The notes: a model not told the origin generated them from the sequence alone. A stretch of DNA of 64,000 nucleotides from CAKZNE01 sp002695025 (GCA_913043285.1 CAJWML010000016.1:31939-95938), one strand, 5' to 3'. Counted from the stretch's first letter, positions 52,801-62,285 are shown. Numbers and translations are program-made.

Positions 52801-55140
52801 GCTGCAGCGATCTTCAGCAAAGAACTGATGCACATCAGCTGCACCGGTACTGTCTTGATACTGAGCGCAATCTTCCAGGCATTCTTCCACCGCAATGCTA
52901 AAAGGACCTGTTCCTCCAGAAACACTCCAGGTGGTGGCTGAATCAGGGTACAAATAGTACTTATCGGCATCTGAATATAAGGTAGTATACTCATTACCGG
53001 CCGTATCCAGGTAGTACCTTACCCCCCCTACAACGTAGCTTTTACTTTCAAAACAGGCCGAATCACAATCCAGAACTTCACAAATAGTATCCCCGCTTAT
53101 AGTAAAAATGGGACCGCAGTCAATATCAGGGTCGTATTTATGATAGTATAACAGACTGTCTTCAACGGCAAGTATGGAATCACGGTAAGCAAGGTTCAGT
53201 GATATGGCACGGCTGATATTGTAGTTGCCACTGGCCGGAATAAAAGCCGCCAGCAGATCATCGGGGCAGGACTTCAAACCGTATAAAGTAGTATCTACGA
53301 TAGTGTCTCCCGCTTCCGAAGCTACGGTAAGATTAATATCAAAGGCAGCACTGAACGAATCTGCCTGCCAGCAAGTGGCCAGTTTCACCGTATCAAAACC
53401 GAAGTATATTTTGGCAGTATCCGGTGATGAAAAGCTGTAACTCATCATCTCCATAACGCTATCCGTTATTATAGAATCCTTTGGCCAATCGAATAAAGGG
53501 GTGGAAATAGAATCTTCCGAATTAGGTAGTTCGTAAAGGTTGGCCGGTACTGTATCAGAAAGAGTAGTGGCTATTACCTTCCCTCTCAGGTCCAGGTATT
53601 GAATAGTCTTTTGTCCATTAGGGTCAATAATGGCATTTTTCCGGTAGTATTTGGCATACCCGGCTTCATTCCCAAATAAGCGATCCAGTTCAGATTGTGT
53701 TGGATTACCATACTGGTACCGGGTGTTACCCACTCCATTAGCCTTATACTTTAAAGTGGGTCCAACTCCACTTTGGATAAGTGGCTGCTCTGTACCATCA
53801 TTGGTATATTGCGTTAGCATATAGGGATAACCGCCAGCAGTAGGAATAGCTGATTTATTAATAAAGCTGAGGCTATTGGATGATGAGTAATATTGACTTG
53901 CTTTACTATTGGAAGGTAATGCTTCTGGCAAAGTACTGTTGGAGGTATTTAAATGCGCTTCCGTGGCAAAATTCTGTTTATCCCAGTTGCCGTTAAACTG
54001 GGCTCCATAAAACCCTACGCCCTGGTTAAAAACCGGCACTGGTAATACTTGCACTACAGGCCGGCCTACATAATCATATTTGGTTTCACCCACTATAGCA
54101 TAGTTTTCTGAATTATTGATGGTAACCTGCTGTCTGCTCCGCCCTGAGCCATCAACATAATCCAATGCCTCCTTTCTCTTCCCATCTTCGGCATAAGCAG
54201 CGCTATAAGTCCAGTTGATAGAAGGGTCCATACCTGCAGTGTAATAGTAACATTTAGAGGAGGCATCATCCTGCACAGCTGTTAATATATTGTACACCGT
54301 TGGTGTATAGGACCATTGTGTATTAATCCTTCTTTTTTCAAAATCAGCAAACTGTACATCATACCCAATTCCTCTTACCCTGTATATAACTGAGCCTTTA
54401 GGGTAAGCCATTGAGATGGAGTAGAAGTTGTTTTTGAGATTGATTCTCAAAGCATCCCTGAAATCATATTCAATGGCCGTGTCCTGGTGGGTTTCACCCG
54501 TGGGACTTCCATCCGAGATAAAAAGATATTCCAATTCGTATTCCTCAGCACCCGGAATATAATCCCACGCCAGGTCAAGGGTATTAACAGAACTTGAATA
54601 CTGTTCCTTCTGTATCACGGGTACCGCATCAATAGCTATATCAAAGTACTTTTCAGTGGTAATCATGACCTCGAGATAAAAATCTGAAGGCAATTGCAGG
54701 ATGTCCCCGCCATTTATATCCCGGTATTTAACAGAATCAACCAGCAAGTACAGTGAATCAACCCCCTCAAAAACCTCTTGGGCTGTGTTGGTATCCAGTA
54801 AATTATCATCTTCATCCCCCTCAAGGTAGAGCATGCCCGGCTTTGCCGTAGAAAGACCAGAAGCATATCCCAGGGTTGCCGTGTAATACACTTCAAGACT
54901 CCAACCCTCTGCTGGAACCTGCAATAAGTATTCTTTGTAATACAATCTGACTACTCCTCTCTGGAAAATTGTGGTGTAGTCCAACCCCTGAATATTAAAG
55001 TAAGGGTCTTTTACCAACATACTTCCATTTCGTATGGATTCACCTTTTCGAACATCGGTACTGGTTTCATGTCCGGCAATTATACTACTGGTAACAGAAA
55101 GAAGCAGTATTGCCAATAAAAGTAGTTTGAGACTTTTCAT
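46834..55140 (-). CDS. Master Rhs/YD-repeat polymorphic toxin with NlpC/P60-like tip
   Basis: The 2768-aa protein has a signal peptide (to about residue 22), a DUF6443-type region ('RKEALDYVDGSGRSRQQV', 'GETKYDYVGRPVVQVLP'), a long low-complexity Cys/Ser/Asp-rich insertion, and YD repeats ('YRYNSLNQVRMQWTPDGDS', 'YDNLGRLVASQ', 'YDYDPHGNV'-type) that form a cocoon. MPGR at residue 2492 begins the exchangeable 277-residue tip: core to 'AIDLEG', then C2608 in 'MDCADFSL' and H2688 in 'GNNHVMV', the Cys-His order of NlpC/P60-like amidases. Peptidoglycan cutting is inferred. No T6SS or T9SS tail is seen, so the route of release is open. Confidence 0.85.
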   Translation of the reverse strand: MKSLKLLLLAILLLSVTSSIIAGHETSTDVRKGESIRNGSMLVKDPYFNIQGLDYTTIFQRGVVRLYYKEYLLQVPAEGWSLEVYYTATLGYASGLSTAKPGMLYLEGDEDDNLLDTNTAQEVFEGVDSLYLLVDSVKYRDINGGDILQLPSDFYLEVMITTEKYFDIAIDAVPVIQKEQYSSSVNTLDLAWDYIPGAEEYELEYLFISDGSPTGETHQDTAIEYDFRDALRINLKNNFYSISMAYPKGSVIYRVRGIGYDVQFADFEKRRINTQWSYTPTVYNILTAVQDDASSKCYYYTAGMDPSINWTYSAAYAEDGKRKEALDYVDGSGRSRQQVTINNSENYAIVGETKYDYVGRPVVQVLPVPVFNQGVGFYGAQFNGNWDKQNFATEAHLNTSNSTLPEALPSNSKASQYYSSSNSLSFINKSAIPTAGGYPYMLTQYTNDGTEQPLIQSGVGPTLKYKANGVGNTRYQYGNPTQSELDRLFGNEAGYAKYYRKNAIIDPNGQKTIQYLDLRGKVIATTLSDTVPANLYELPNSEDSISTPLFDWPKDSIITDSVMEMMSYSFSSPDTAKIYFGFDTVKLATCWQADSFSAAFDINLTVASEAGDTIVDTTLYGLKSCPDDLLAAFIPASGNYNISRAISLNLAYRDSILAVEDSLLYYHKYDPDIDCGPIFTISGDTICEVLDCDSACFESKSYVVGGVRYYLDTAGNEYTTLYSDADKYYLYPDSATTWSVSGGTGPFSIAVEECLEDCAQYQDSTGAADVHQFFAEDRCSMKLEMMEFDLLGKTNCDTIICYTLGDSLLGDTNNYDGTPSRLYVTRKYIEYEGGPYMWDTLMTLYNYQIENNRICLEGPFVADGTIELHSEPYTLSDESTHTISNFSLQAYYNIDSTYSSCWQGTACYRIPAHWSPNDQDGNPAVIWIWNYAIDFGEVLYDYQIVDNTICVNGHLGDEVTLFSTGYSLDDTTHGNPYNFDYLSGEHAFLYSCSGCDTGTVYNENGEVDVSYHPEYCAYEFFCNYSESCEENTLSMHEINDFQGLMYLPQTYNNAISYSYLGKNYNFMNPLGFSANTTGTVGEVDQDKSIYMNSGVPRVTDFLFKCNTGDTNTLSGYAYYYLSKLLKDYLPVSDENDDPILDGSGNQIYYSIWYVLDDPDDIAGSNYSSLLSSSVISLFKSLHGGNGCATAAITSNDDKLRVFRSAYLFFREKVIYNYFDKKYICSNTNTLYTYWDGDIDEDGIMDDGTGYRLIYPKNPLYEDYGKPLASTDLYQTATDQTAGVVSSTMPTVIDTLSCSKLMKYMDTKGYDTTMISVPYTNSSALANYLNSDFCTQLTSDEVDSILLCATGQSYVYTAYLPDTLRANVLDFWTASPSESCTQEKKRLALAEAEERWEADKAAYLDSIAAMYSTIAMDSMLSNERMWMEYVLKEYHYTLYYYDQAGNLIKTIPPAGVTIFNQAEVDSVQLYRETGAGNFKRPQHRYVTNYRYNSLNQVRMQWTPDGDSTHFWYDNLGRLVASQNGRQRGSGQYSYTLYDGLGRVCESGQISGAGTLTAATAASSGSFKAWVSGGNRDQVVVTLYNQPLYNIPGASGLSGIEAAFMDKGQQYVRNRVSSVLYINSITASTPYVFGSAKLSSIPSSYLGYSSASHYSYDPHGNVAELVQEIPALDSYNRRFFNIGYEYDLVSGNVNQVSYQQGKKDEFYHRYQYDADNRIKYVETSHDGEIWEEDARYFYYPHGPLSRVELGDMNIQGLDYAYTLQGWLKAVNSSSLGKGQTYAAFDLGKDGQGNNGLNRAYTADAFGFELDYFSGDYSPIGTTGFVAPVLGGDNPLDTTFRSLYNGNIGRMISAFNDNVQEPVAVHAANYRYDQLNRLATYESYQEENLNASNVSSNASSLGYKTRYAYDPNGNISTLERWNQSGAQMDDLAYIYDTNSTSGFMRNRLLQVVDSVGVVNTTDLNTQPVDNYSYDAIGNMISDNVEGISSIQWNVQGKVTSISKSGGNIYFTYDGTGNRLSKQAGGKTTWYIRDAQGNAMATYLVESGSLSLKEQMIYGSDRLGLVNPDITISTDSVYTDTGIVIEPWKNYIIDASGGLELDNGGGDYVITLKALDSDVIIDESITPLYGQYQITGSDYLVQRGAAITFMNGATSTITSSGHVKIVSPAVAFTNSDYAGNYIVSENTDSRVVGYKAYELKNHLGNVLNTVSDRKVPTVYEGHEVSVFQDDFGAADVSIVYTGMDGWETVGDSASAQENNDTLTVYYEEGGEGAMHNIDADENCFSRYCITFTDISGSSLNFELTAITASDTFTIAQQLITGTGTYCFDIPYYNLTEATVSITAVSGMGSFAITNEQCSSIIPSDWEIYRGDCLAYDDNGIKMYNGNGLDPYIRKIAYPLDENCDHTFCFDISDLEGGARIKIVGNFTETLVDENVEETGIVCFEISGYYSLTFFIFSENSGYVAFNNMTLNRKCDSVMMVADVLNAQDYYPFGMTMPGRTFNGGDYRYGFNGQEQDNEIKGNGNHLEFKYRGYDPRTGRFLSTDPLEPMYPFQTPYAFAQNMPIWAIDLEGLEAWVATQTKDIMSIEDFGAFAKTEIDVATSDETLKGTMDCADFSLYVLTKYFQEKGVEFTFTDYAGRQMSSSDEKYSNYEDFYEDLKLRAGSKEVFKNSFDVPNERSVSGDIVMGAGNNHVMVNNPQEGDEAWNMAQASGGYNGEGNEANDAVGPKKERVSFRNQSDQKTRRFSILKDVKAVTIIDAEPKDVKSVLQEEQ

Positions 55141-55182
55141 AGTGATAGGTTTTCCGAAACGGGCCGGTTGGTGACTGAAATA

Positions 55183-58100
55183 TTATGATTGAGGAGTTCC
55201 TGATCTTTGTTTGGTATTGCGTAAAGTAGATTGAATGGTCTTATACCCTCTTTCCGTTTCTTTAGCTGTTTTAACCAACACGCCATCATGATCATAGCTA
55301 TACACAGTAGCAAAGTGGTTTGCATCCAATACAGCTGTCACGCGGTGACTATACCTATCGTACACATAGCCCACAAATCCGGCATCCAAAGGATGAATCT
55401 TTATATCATCATATTGAGAATTTTCACCCTCAAAAACCAGTTTATGTGTAGTCCCTGCAATAAAGACCACTTCTACCAATTCCCACCCTTCGATAGACGG
55501 TGAAACTTTCCCGGCAACTATGCCAGGATCAGCATTATCAACTTCAACAGATAAAGCACCTCCTGCACTGGTTTTTCTCCAGGCTTGTAGCAAATATTGT
55601 TTACCGGGGGTGAATTCAAGTAAATCATCCAGATTGGCCTCAATTTCCGGATCACCCGTAATAAAGGAATATAGGCCCGTGTGAGAATCCCCTTTTTCGC
55701 TAAGCTCAAGGCTACCTTCTATCCTTAAGTGAGTGTTTTCCGGATCCTCTAAATACGGATATTGTGGTGATGAAAAACTTCCTGATTTGTAATCTTCAAA
55801 ACTTTCAAAAGCAATTTCCTGATACATAGCATTTTGAGCAACAGCAATTGGAAGGTTTCTGTCATAACCATACAAGGCTGCAGAGTAATTTCCCAATGCA
55901 TCTTTCTCCTCAATAGCAAAACCATTATGATCATACAGAACAATTTCATTAGACAAATACCATCCGGAATTCCCCCCCTCAGGGTCAAACACGTGAAAAT
56001 CCTTAAATATCCCATCGGACTGGATGCGGGTATGAAAATCATAACTATTTTGTCCTTCATGAATTTGAGATCTATCCACAAGGTGGAAATAGCTTTTGGA
56101 GGGCTTATAAACACCCTTCATCGCATAAGCATAGGGGTTTAATGCCATACCTGTGGTATCAGAGGCTGAGACCCCTCCCAGGTCCAGTGCAATTTTGAGT
56201 TCATCACTATAGGTCATGGCATCAGCCTGTAGCACGTCATCAACCGAACTACTGGTAAAAAACTGGTAAGGGTTACCCTTGGTGGTTACTGAAGAAAGGG
56301 TAGTCCCCATTTTATTGGAATAGCCAGACCTTATCAATTTAAAACCCCGCAGGTTGGCATTACTGAAGAGAGTACCATCCTTTTCCCTAACTTCCAGGTT
56401 ACCATTATTTTTAGTAACCCATACTTTTTCTTGGGTAGTAGGGTTTATAAGCATGTCTCCAGGCACCAGATAGTTAAGGTAATCACTAACCTGACCTTCT
56501 ATAACAATTCCTTCATTCTGATAAGAACCTCCCATATCCGTGTAATCCCAACGTGCCAGATGAGTGGCGGTGGAAATGGTATCATTAAAATCATTGGTGG
56601 TGTATGAAACCAGTGGCACACCCGTTTCCTCATCAAAGGATAAATGTTCCTGTGTGGTTTCCGCCCCATTATAAAAGGTTACCACTTTTTCCAATATACC
56701 GGCCTGACTGATTACCTTGTTCATGGTTACCGTTCGGGTCATGGTGTAAGAATAGTCTATATTGGGATAGGCAGAGGGTACAACATATAGTGCAGGGGGT
56801 GTTCCAAAATCTAAGTCTCCATCCACTGCTCCACCATACGTCCTCTCATGGCTTTCGCCCATGTGAACGTAAGTATCCTGGGTTACACCTATTTCTTTTT
56901 TGGATTCAATACCATCAGGTCCGATAACATTTACCTCATTTTTAAGCTTATTTACTTTACCAGGTAAGTACCCTCCTTCAGTACTGTAGTAATACGCGGT
57001 TTTCTGAACCGGGCTTGCCTTGGCCAAGTTGGCGTTAGCCCTGTAAGTAGCCTCACTTTTTTTCTGACCATGCATATTGTTCAGTTCAATACTGTAGCCC
57101 TGCGAAAAACCGGGCTGGAAATATTTCTTATTACCGATCAAAGCGATCAGTTTCTCTGCTGTGCCTGCGTTTACTTTATGGATATCTGTCCGTGAAGTTT
57201 GTACCGGGTAGTCCTTAGCTGTATAGAACTCAGTAACCTGAACTCCGGCACCACCGTTGGTAAGTGTTTGATTGGCCTTATTGGTTACTACCACCCGACT
57301 ATAGCCTACTGAAGCCATAGGAAAAAATGCTTCCCCAATTGGTAATTCAGAATATAGATCACTATCCTTAAAAAACAGTTTGTCAGTACCGTACCGTACC
57401 GGTTCTCTGAAGGGGTTTTCCTCTCCTCCGGTTAAAGGCTCATATTGCGCAACACCTGAACTGGATCCATCTGGCAAGATATAGCTATAAGTTTGACCAT
57501 AGTCATCACTGCTACCCCCGCCCATTTGTGACCATTCATCACTTATTTTAATATCCTTTACCCTATGCCCACCGCCTATTTTCTTACCGGCTACATTTAA
57601 TCTTACGATAGATTTTAAACCGGTGGAGAGATGATTGCACCAACCTCTGTTATTTGCTTTAATGAAAAAAGCCCCTTCATCCACAGCAAATTCCACCGCT
57701 TTGGATATGACTGATCCAATTGCCCCAAGTATTGAAGCTGAAAAATTGGAAAAACCATCTATATCAATTCCAGAATCATCAAGAAGATCGTTTCTATTGA
57801 GCCTTAGTGCTACCCAACCTGCCTTTTTAACAGGGTGACGTCCTCTCCCATCCTTCTTGACCCTAATGGCCAGATAATTCTTTCCGCCATAAGAATATAT
57901 TTCCGGATCTTCTGAAGCTAGGTCTAAATAGCCTTCTACAAAATCATACGCTACCAAGTCAGAACCGTTGAAAGGAGTTGTTTGAGGGGGAGGGTTACTT
58001 TCACCTTCAAATTCTTTCATTTTCATAAAGGCCTTAAAGTATAGCTGTTTCAAGCCTGCAGTATATTTTAAGCCCTCCTGGGCGTTTTGCAGGCTCTCGG

Positions 58101-60903
58101 CCACATCAACAATCATCCAATCTTTATCATCACTCAGCACAGAATCATGCGAACTCAAGCTTCCCGTAGCAAAACCTATTATTTCACACATTCGCTGTGC
58201 TTTTCGGTTTTGCACATACTGATAATCATCCGCTTCATAATTTACCGTAATAACTCCGCCAGTGGGCAGAGTTATTTCGCTTAAATTCCATGCAGCTGCA
58301 AAAGCGTTTGCGTCACTTTGTAGTTGGGTTGTATAAGGATATAGAGTATTGGATCCAAAGATATTCTGCTCTTCTGTTTGATAGGTAGCCCAGCGATCCA
58401 CATGATTTTCGTTGTAGTCATAATTGTTTGTGTAAGCAAACTCATAGGGACTAAGAGACATTTTGGTTTTTTCCGTTCCAACTGTATACCATACCTTCTT
58501 TAAAGTAAGTTTTCCCGATGAAGCATTGGTGGCACCATCACAAAGCTCATAGCTATACCCGAAGTGTACAGTTTTTATAGGCTTGGCAGAAGCTCCATTT
58601 TCATTGTAGTCATCAACATTATAGAGGGTGATATTTTTTAAACGGTATTGCGACTGTAAAGAGGTAGGCCCAGAATTTTCTCCACCAACCCCATAGGCAT
58701 CATCGCGTTCCTCAATTTCAAAAATTGCTATGTGAGATTTGGTTTCAATGGATCTCAAGTAATACAAATCCTTTTCAAAATAAGTAATGGTTCCCTTATC
58801 ATCACCTTCATTGGAAAGGTCTCCAGGTAAATAGTCAGCCCCAGAGACAGGGCTTTTAGTTTTAAAGTCCTGTTTAACCACATATCCGAATTTGGTATAT
58901 ATGCCAAAATCCTCCTTATCCGGACCATTGGAATTTATATCAACAAAATCCTCAGAAAGGATCTCCGTTAACAAGTAGCTATGGGCATACTCCGGGGTTT
59001 GTGTAGCGGAATAAAAATGGTCTGTCCCGGAAGAATTCTGAAGACTGTTCTCTGTACTTGAATTATTGACTGACTTACCAATAAGGTTTGCAAGTCCGGT
59101 ACCATATACTGCACCGGTTGAGAAAGTGGTTTGCTTTTGTAAATTGTTTTTGGCAGGTATACCATAAATATAACGCATGCCCGTACCATCACTAACATGT
59201 ATAGCACCAATCCGATCCTTATCAGGAGAAGAGGAAGTTTCAAAATTAATATCTACAGTACTGGCCGGATTGCTAACTATACCTACCTTACGGGTGTAGC
59301 CGTCAAAGGCTGCTGCTTCAGCCTCGGTAAGGGCCATAAAAGAATTAACCCTTTTTTCTCTTTGGGTCTTAAATGCATTACTTGGATCCAGGGAATTTGT
59401 AAGACTGGACCCTTGCAGGGAGGGTTTTAACTTTGCTTCCGCAGCAAAAAGCCCGAATTTCTTATCCAAATCAAAACGCACTGCATTCTTATCACTCCCC
59501 GCAGTATTAGTATTGGATTGGCTGGTAAGTTCATTAGCGAATTTGAAATAGTATGGTTCCAACAGTGGTTCCGAAACGCGAAGGTTTTGAAGTGGAGTGT
59601 TCAAGAATTGAAGTGGCTCATCACCATTTTCCCATGGTCCGGTATAGCTGTTTCCACCTCCGGCATTCAGGTTTATCCCTACTTTATTGGAGATAAGTAA
59701 GGAGTTAAGTTCAAACCCTCCCCCAATGTTCTTCTTTTTTGAGACTACGGTAGGATCAATCAGCTTAGTAACACCACCTTTAAACGCACGCACCGTTCCA
59801 TTAACACCTTGGGAACTTACATGATAAACATCATTGGTATGATTAGGCACCGGTAATATCCGGCTGTCCGGGGTAAGCATAGATTGATTTCCCATTGTAA
59901 AATCCATCAGCCCAGACTTTGAATTCCCTAAATTATGATCCGAATAAAGGTATCCGTAGGCAGGTATATTTACATCTTTATCGGCCACTTTAAGTTCATT
60001 AAAATAAGTATGAACCTGCAAATCTCCAGATATACCAAAAGCCACTATTCCTGTCTTAACATGTAAAGTATAGGATGAACTTGACATGGGGTGGGTATAG
60101 TTTATATCCGAGACAGAAGGAACTATTGAACTGCTGAAAAGTCCTCCTGGGTTTTGCTTACTCCTTTTCCACAAATTTTTATAGTGAGACCCAAAGGATT
60201 GAACGGGATTTGCGAAAATGCTCTTTTTCTCTTCTCTTTTCTCATTCATTCTTATCTTGAAGGGAAAGGACGGTGGAGAACCAACCCTACCATTAGTGTC
60301 AATAGGATTTTTTTCGGAAGCACCATCCGCACTTTTGCGGTCCTGGGCATCCATTAAGCTAAATCCAAAACCAGGTTCCACATTAAAACCACGATAATTG
60401 TTGTAAAAGATATTTACATTGGCATTCAGATTTACTCCCAGTTTTTTGGAATCCGCTCCAAAGATCTCCAGGTTAGCCAAAGCTACGTTTACCCCAAATG
60501 TTTGATTAGGTCTTTGGGTAAGCTTCTTATTTACGGATTGCCCGTTAAAATCATCCGGTAATCCACGTACCTCACGGTTCACTGCACCAGGGTTTAAACT
60601 CCAACCCAGTCCAACCCAACTAGCCTCTTGTTCCATCTGTATTCCTCCTGTATAAGACAGGTTTATGGGGTACCCTCCATTAGGGCCCGGTACATTCATC
60701 AGGGGTATATTATAGGAGAAATTACCCGTAAAAGAATCCACCATCTCATTCATACTTGCAGGAGCAAAACCTTCCAGTTCAGGCTGACCCGGCCCAGTGG
60801 TCAATCCCCACAAACTAACAGGAGAAAAATTAAGCACTAAAAAACTCAGTGCCACATATACAGAAAGCACTTTGGAGCCCTTTGAATTTCTGATCTTATT
60901 CAT
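55183..60903 (-). CDS. SpvB/TcB-like YD-shell partner of the Rhs protein
   Basis: The 1906-aa protein has a signal sequence ('LSVYVALSFLVLNFSPVSLWG') and an N-terminal SpvB/TcB-like start: 'GNFSYNIPLMNVPGPNGGYP', then 'LSYTGG' and 'GLGWSLNPGAVNREVRGLPDD'. Long beta-rich body and C-terminal YD motifs ('YVYDRYSHRVTAVLDANH', 'YSYDHDGVLVKTAKETERG'). 42 bp before the Rhs gene. By analogy with TcB-TcC it may supply the other half of the shell. This is inference from order and motif. Confidence 0.7.
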   Translation of the reverse strand: MNKIRNSKGSKVLSVYVALSFLVLNFSPVSLWGLTTGPGQPELEGFAPASMNEMVDSFTGNFSYNIPLMNVPGPNGGYPINLSYTGGIQMEQEASWVGLGWSLNPGAVNREVRGLPDDFNGQSVNKKLTQRPNQTFGVNVALANLEIFGADSKKLGVNLNANVNIFYNNYRGFNVEPGFGFSLMDAQDRKSADGASEKNPIDTNGRVGSPPSFPFKIRMNEKREEKKSIFANPVQSFGSHYKNLWKRSKQNPGGLFSSSIVPSVSDINYTHPMSSSSYTLHVKTGIVAFGISGDLQVHTYFNELKVADKDVNIPAYGYLYSDHNLGNSKSGLMDFTMGNQSMLTPDSRILPVPNHTNDVYHVSSQGVNGTVRAFKGGVTKLIDPTVVSKKKNIGGGFELNSLLISNKVGINLNAGGGNSYTGPWENGDEPLQFLNTPLQNLRVSEPLLEPYYFKFANELTSQSNTNTAGSDKNAVRFDLDKKFGLFAAEAKLKPSLQGSSLTNSLDPSNAFKTQREKRVNSFMALTEAEAAAFDGYTRKVGIVSNPASTVDINFETSSSPDKDRIGAIHVSDGTGMRYIYGIPAKNNLQKQTTFSTGAVYGTGLANLIGKSVNNSSTENSLQNSSGTDHFYSATQTPEYAHSYLLTEILSEDFVDINSNGPDKEDFGIYTKFGYVVKQDFKTKSPVSGADYLPGDLSNEGDDKGTITYFEKDLYYLRSIETKSHIAIFEIEERDDAYGVGGENSGPTSLQSQYRLKNITLYNVDDYNENGASAKPIKTVHFGYSYELCDGATNASSGKLTLKKVWYTVGTEKTKMSLSPYEFAYTNNYDYNENHVDRWATYQTEEQNIFGSNTLYPYTTQLQSDANAFAAAWNLSEITLPTGGVITVNYEADDYQYVQNRKAQRMCEIIGFATGSLSSHDSVLSDDKDWMIVDVAESLQNAQEGLKYTAGLKQLYFKAFMKMKEFEGESNPPPQTTPFNGSDLVAYDFVEGYLDLASEDPEIYSYGGKNYLAIRVKKDGRGRHPVKKAGWVALRLNRNDLLDDSGIDIDGFSNFSASILGAIGSVISKAVEFAVDEGAFFIKANNRGWCNHLSTGLKSIVRLNVAGKKIGGGHRVKDIKISDEWSQMGGGSSDDYGQTYSYILPDGSSSGVAQYEPLTGGEENPFREPVRYGTDKLFFKDSDLYSELPIGEAFFPMASVGYSRVVVTNKANQTLTNGGAGVQVTEFYTAKDYPVQTSRTDIHKVNAGTAEKLIALIGNKKYFQPGFSQGYSIELNNMHGQKKSEATYRANANLAKASPVQKTAYYYSTEGGYLPGKVNKLKNEVNVIGPDGIESKKEIGVTQDTYVHMGESHERTYGGAVDGDLDFGTPPALYVVPSAYPNIDYSYTMTRTVTMNKVISQAGILEKVVTFYNGAETTQEHLSFDEETGVPLVSYTTNDFNDTISTATHLARWDYTDMGGSYQNEGIVIEGQVSDYLNYLVPGDMLINPTTQEKVWVTKNNGNLEVREKDGTLFSNANLRGFKLIRSGYSNKMGTTLSSVTTKGNPYQFFTSSSVDDVLQADAMTYSDELKIALDLGGVSASDTTGMALNPYAYAMKGVYKPSKSYFHLVDRSQIHEGQNSYDFHTRIQSDGIFKDFHVFDPEGGNSGWYLSNEIVLYDHNGFAIEEKDALGNYSAALYGYDRNLPIAVAQNAMYQEIAFESFEDYKSGSFSSPQYPYLEDPENTHLRIEGSLELSEKGDSHTGLYSFITGDPEIEANLDDLLEFTPGKQYLLQAWRKTSAGGALSVEVDNADPGIVAGKVSPSIEGWELVEVVFIAGTTHKLVFEGENSQYDDIKIHPLDAGFVGYVYDRYSHRVTAVLDANHFATVYSYDHDGVLVKTAKETERGYKTIQSTLRNTKQRSGTPQS

Positions 60904-61367
60904 TTTAACCTGATTTTTTCGATGTTCTGAATACTCTTTCCTTTGAATTTTGCCACTTCAGTATCACCACCACCGGCAGATCTAATTTTAAACACAAAGT
61001 CTCCTGAAACGGCATCTGCTGGAAAACCAATCACCAGTATCTCCCCTTGCCCTAAACCATCATTTTCAGGGACTACCACGGATGGTATTAATTTTTTAGT
61101 TTCATTTTCTATTGAGAAGTCTTCCTCCGAGAACCTGTAGAAGATGTTATCACCTCGGAGCTTAAAATATCTCTTCATATCACCCTTTGAATTAGTGAAA
61201 ATTGAAGGCAGGTAGGAAAGGTGATAGGTTTGTCCTTCCAAAATAAACTTATGTGAAAGGCCGTTTTGGGGATTATTTAAATAAGCCCTGAACTGTTCTG
61301 AGGTTGTATAGGGAGTACACCCACTAAGCACCCAGAAGCCAAAAAATATTAAAACAAATTGCTTCAT
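60900..61367 (-). CDS. Lipoprotein upstream of the Rhs operon
   Basis: The 155-aa product has a lipobox L-S-G-C (Cys16). Body of beta character ('FILEGQTYHLSYLPSIFTNS') with no known domain. Overlaps the 1906-aa gene by 4 bp and begins at the stop of the 305-aa gene, so all are in one operon. It may anchor the toxin at the outer membrane. Confidence 0.65.
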   Translation of the reverse strand: MKQFVLIFFGFWVLSGCTPYTTSEQFRAYLNNPQNGLSHKFILEGQTYHLSYLPSIFTNSKGDMKRYFKLRGDNIFYRFSEEDFSIENETKKLIPSVVVPENDGLGQGEILVIGFPADAVSGDFVFKIRSAGGGDTEVAKFKGKSIQNIEKIRLK

Positions 61368-62285
61368 TTAATCTTGATATTGAATTCGCACAAAACGCTT
61401 CCTGTCCTTTGCGGTAACTACTTCAACAGTGTAAAATTCATTGTTGGTAAAACCTCCGGCTGCGGCCAAGTCTATGGAGTAGTTTTTTACTCCTGTGGAT
61501 ATCAATTCACCGGTATTGGTGTAAACTACTGTGCGGCTTTTATCGTATATCTTGAGATTCAATACAGCATCGTCCACAAAATACTCTTCCTCCACAATTA
61601 AACCGAGCCTACCCCCTGTACACTTATAGTAGGACCCATCAAGATTGTCTTTAAGACGTACATAGGAAAAACATGAAATCTTCGCGTCTGTTATAACCCC
61701 TCCGTGTTTAGACATGGAACAATCAACCATAAGCTCCGGAAGATTTTGTGAGCCTGTAGGCAAATAAGCTGACGCGGTATATAGCGTGCTCCAAACCGAA
61801 TTACCAAAATCATACTTCTGATAGTAAATGGTGCTTCCTACCCTACTTATCTTGAATCGATCGCCTAAACTATATGTAACTTCACCGTCATAGCTATCCA
61901 GACGCGCTCCTGGTGCATATACTTGTACATGCCTATCAAAATAGTAGGGGTCGTGAGTAAATAAGAATTTGAAATCTATACTGTCCGGACGGTAATTGAC
62001 ATCCATATCAGCTAATCCGATAGAGGTGTATTTACTACTATCCACTACCTCATAAATCAAATAGCCATCGGCATTTTCTGGAATCCGAATAGTAGAAATC
62101 CCACCTGCGTTCCAAACTCCATCAGGCCCCGTTTTTGTAAGAGTCGTCCCGCTAAAAGAAGTGGTCCAAGCTAGGTTGGTCCATTTTATAAGACATTCCT
62201 GGGCGGATAATCCAAATGGGCAAATGAGAATTAATATGAGCTTCAAAATGAAGGATGACCTCTTACTTCCTCGAATGGTATTCAT
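61368..62285 (-). CDS. Secreted protein with lectin-like fold, first gene of the Rhs operon
   Basis: The 305-aa product has a signal peptide (to about residue 29, LSAQ). The next 190 residues resemble a concanavalin-type sandwich ('YLIYEVVDSSKYTSIGLADM', 'GDRFKISRVGSTIYYQKYD'), a pattern common to surface proteins before Rhs genes in Bacteroidota. No T9SS tail. It may be an adhesin or accessory shell protein. The 5' region contains no clear promoter I could name. Confidence 0.65.
   Translation of the reverse strand: MNTIRGSKRSSFILKLILILICPFGLSAQECLIKWTNLAWTTSFSGTTLTKTGPDGVWNAGGISTIRIPENADGYLIYEVVDSSKYTSIGLADMDVNYRPDSIDFKFLFTHDPYYFDRHVQVYAPGARLDSYDGEVTYSLGDRFKISRVGSTIYYQKYDFGNSVWSTLYTASAYLPTGSQNLPELMVDCSMSKHGGVITDAKISCFSYVRLKDNLDGSYYKCTGGRLGLIVEEEYFVDDAVLNLKIYDKSRTVVYTNTGELISTGVKNYSIDLAAAGGFTNNEFYTVEVVTAKDRKRFVRIQYQD

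Noticed and set aside
3828..62285. T6SS delivery of the Rhs protein
   Set aside because: No VgrG, PAAR or other T6SS gene in the window; the Rhs protein begins with a signal peptide instead.
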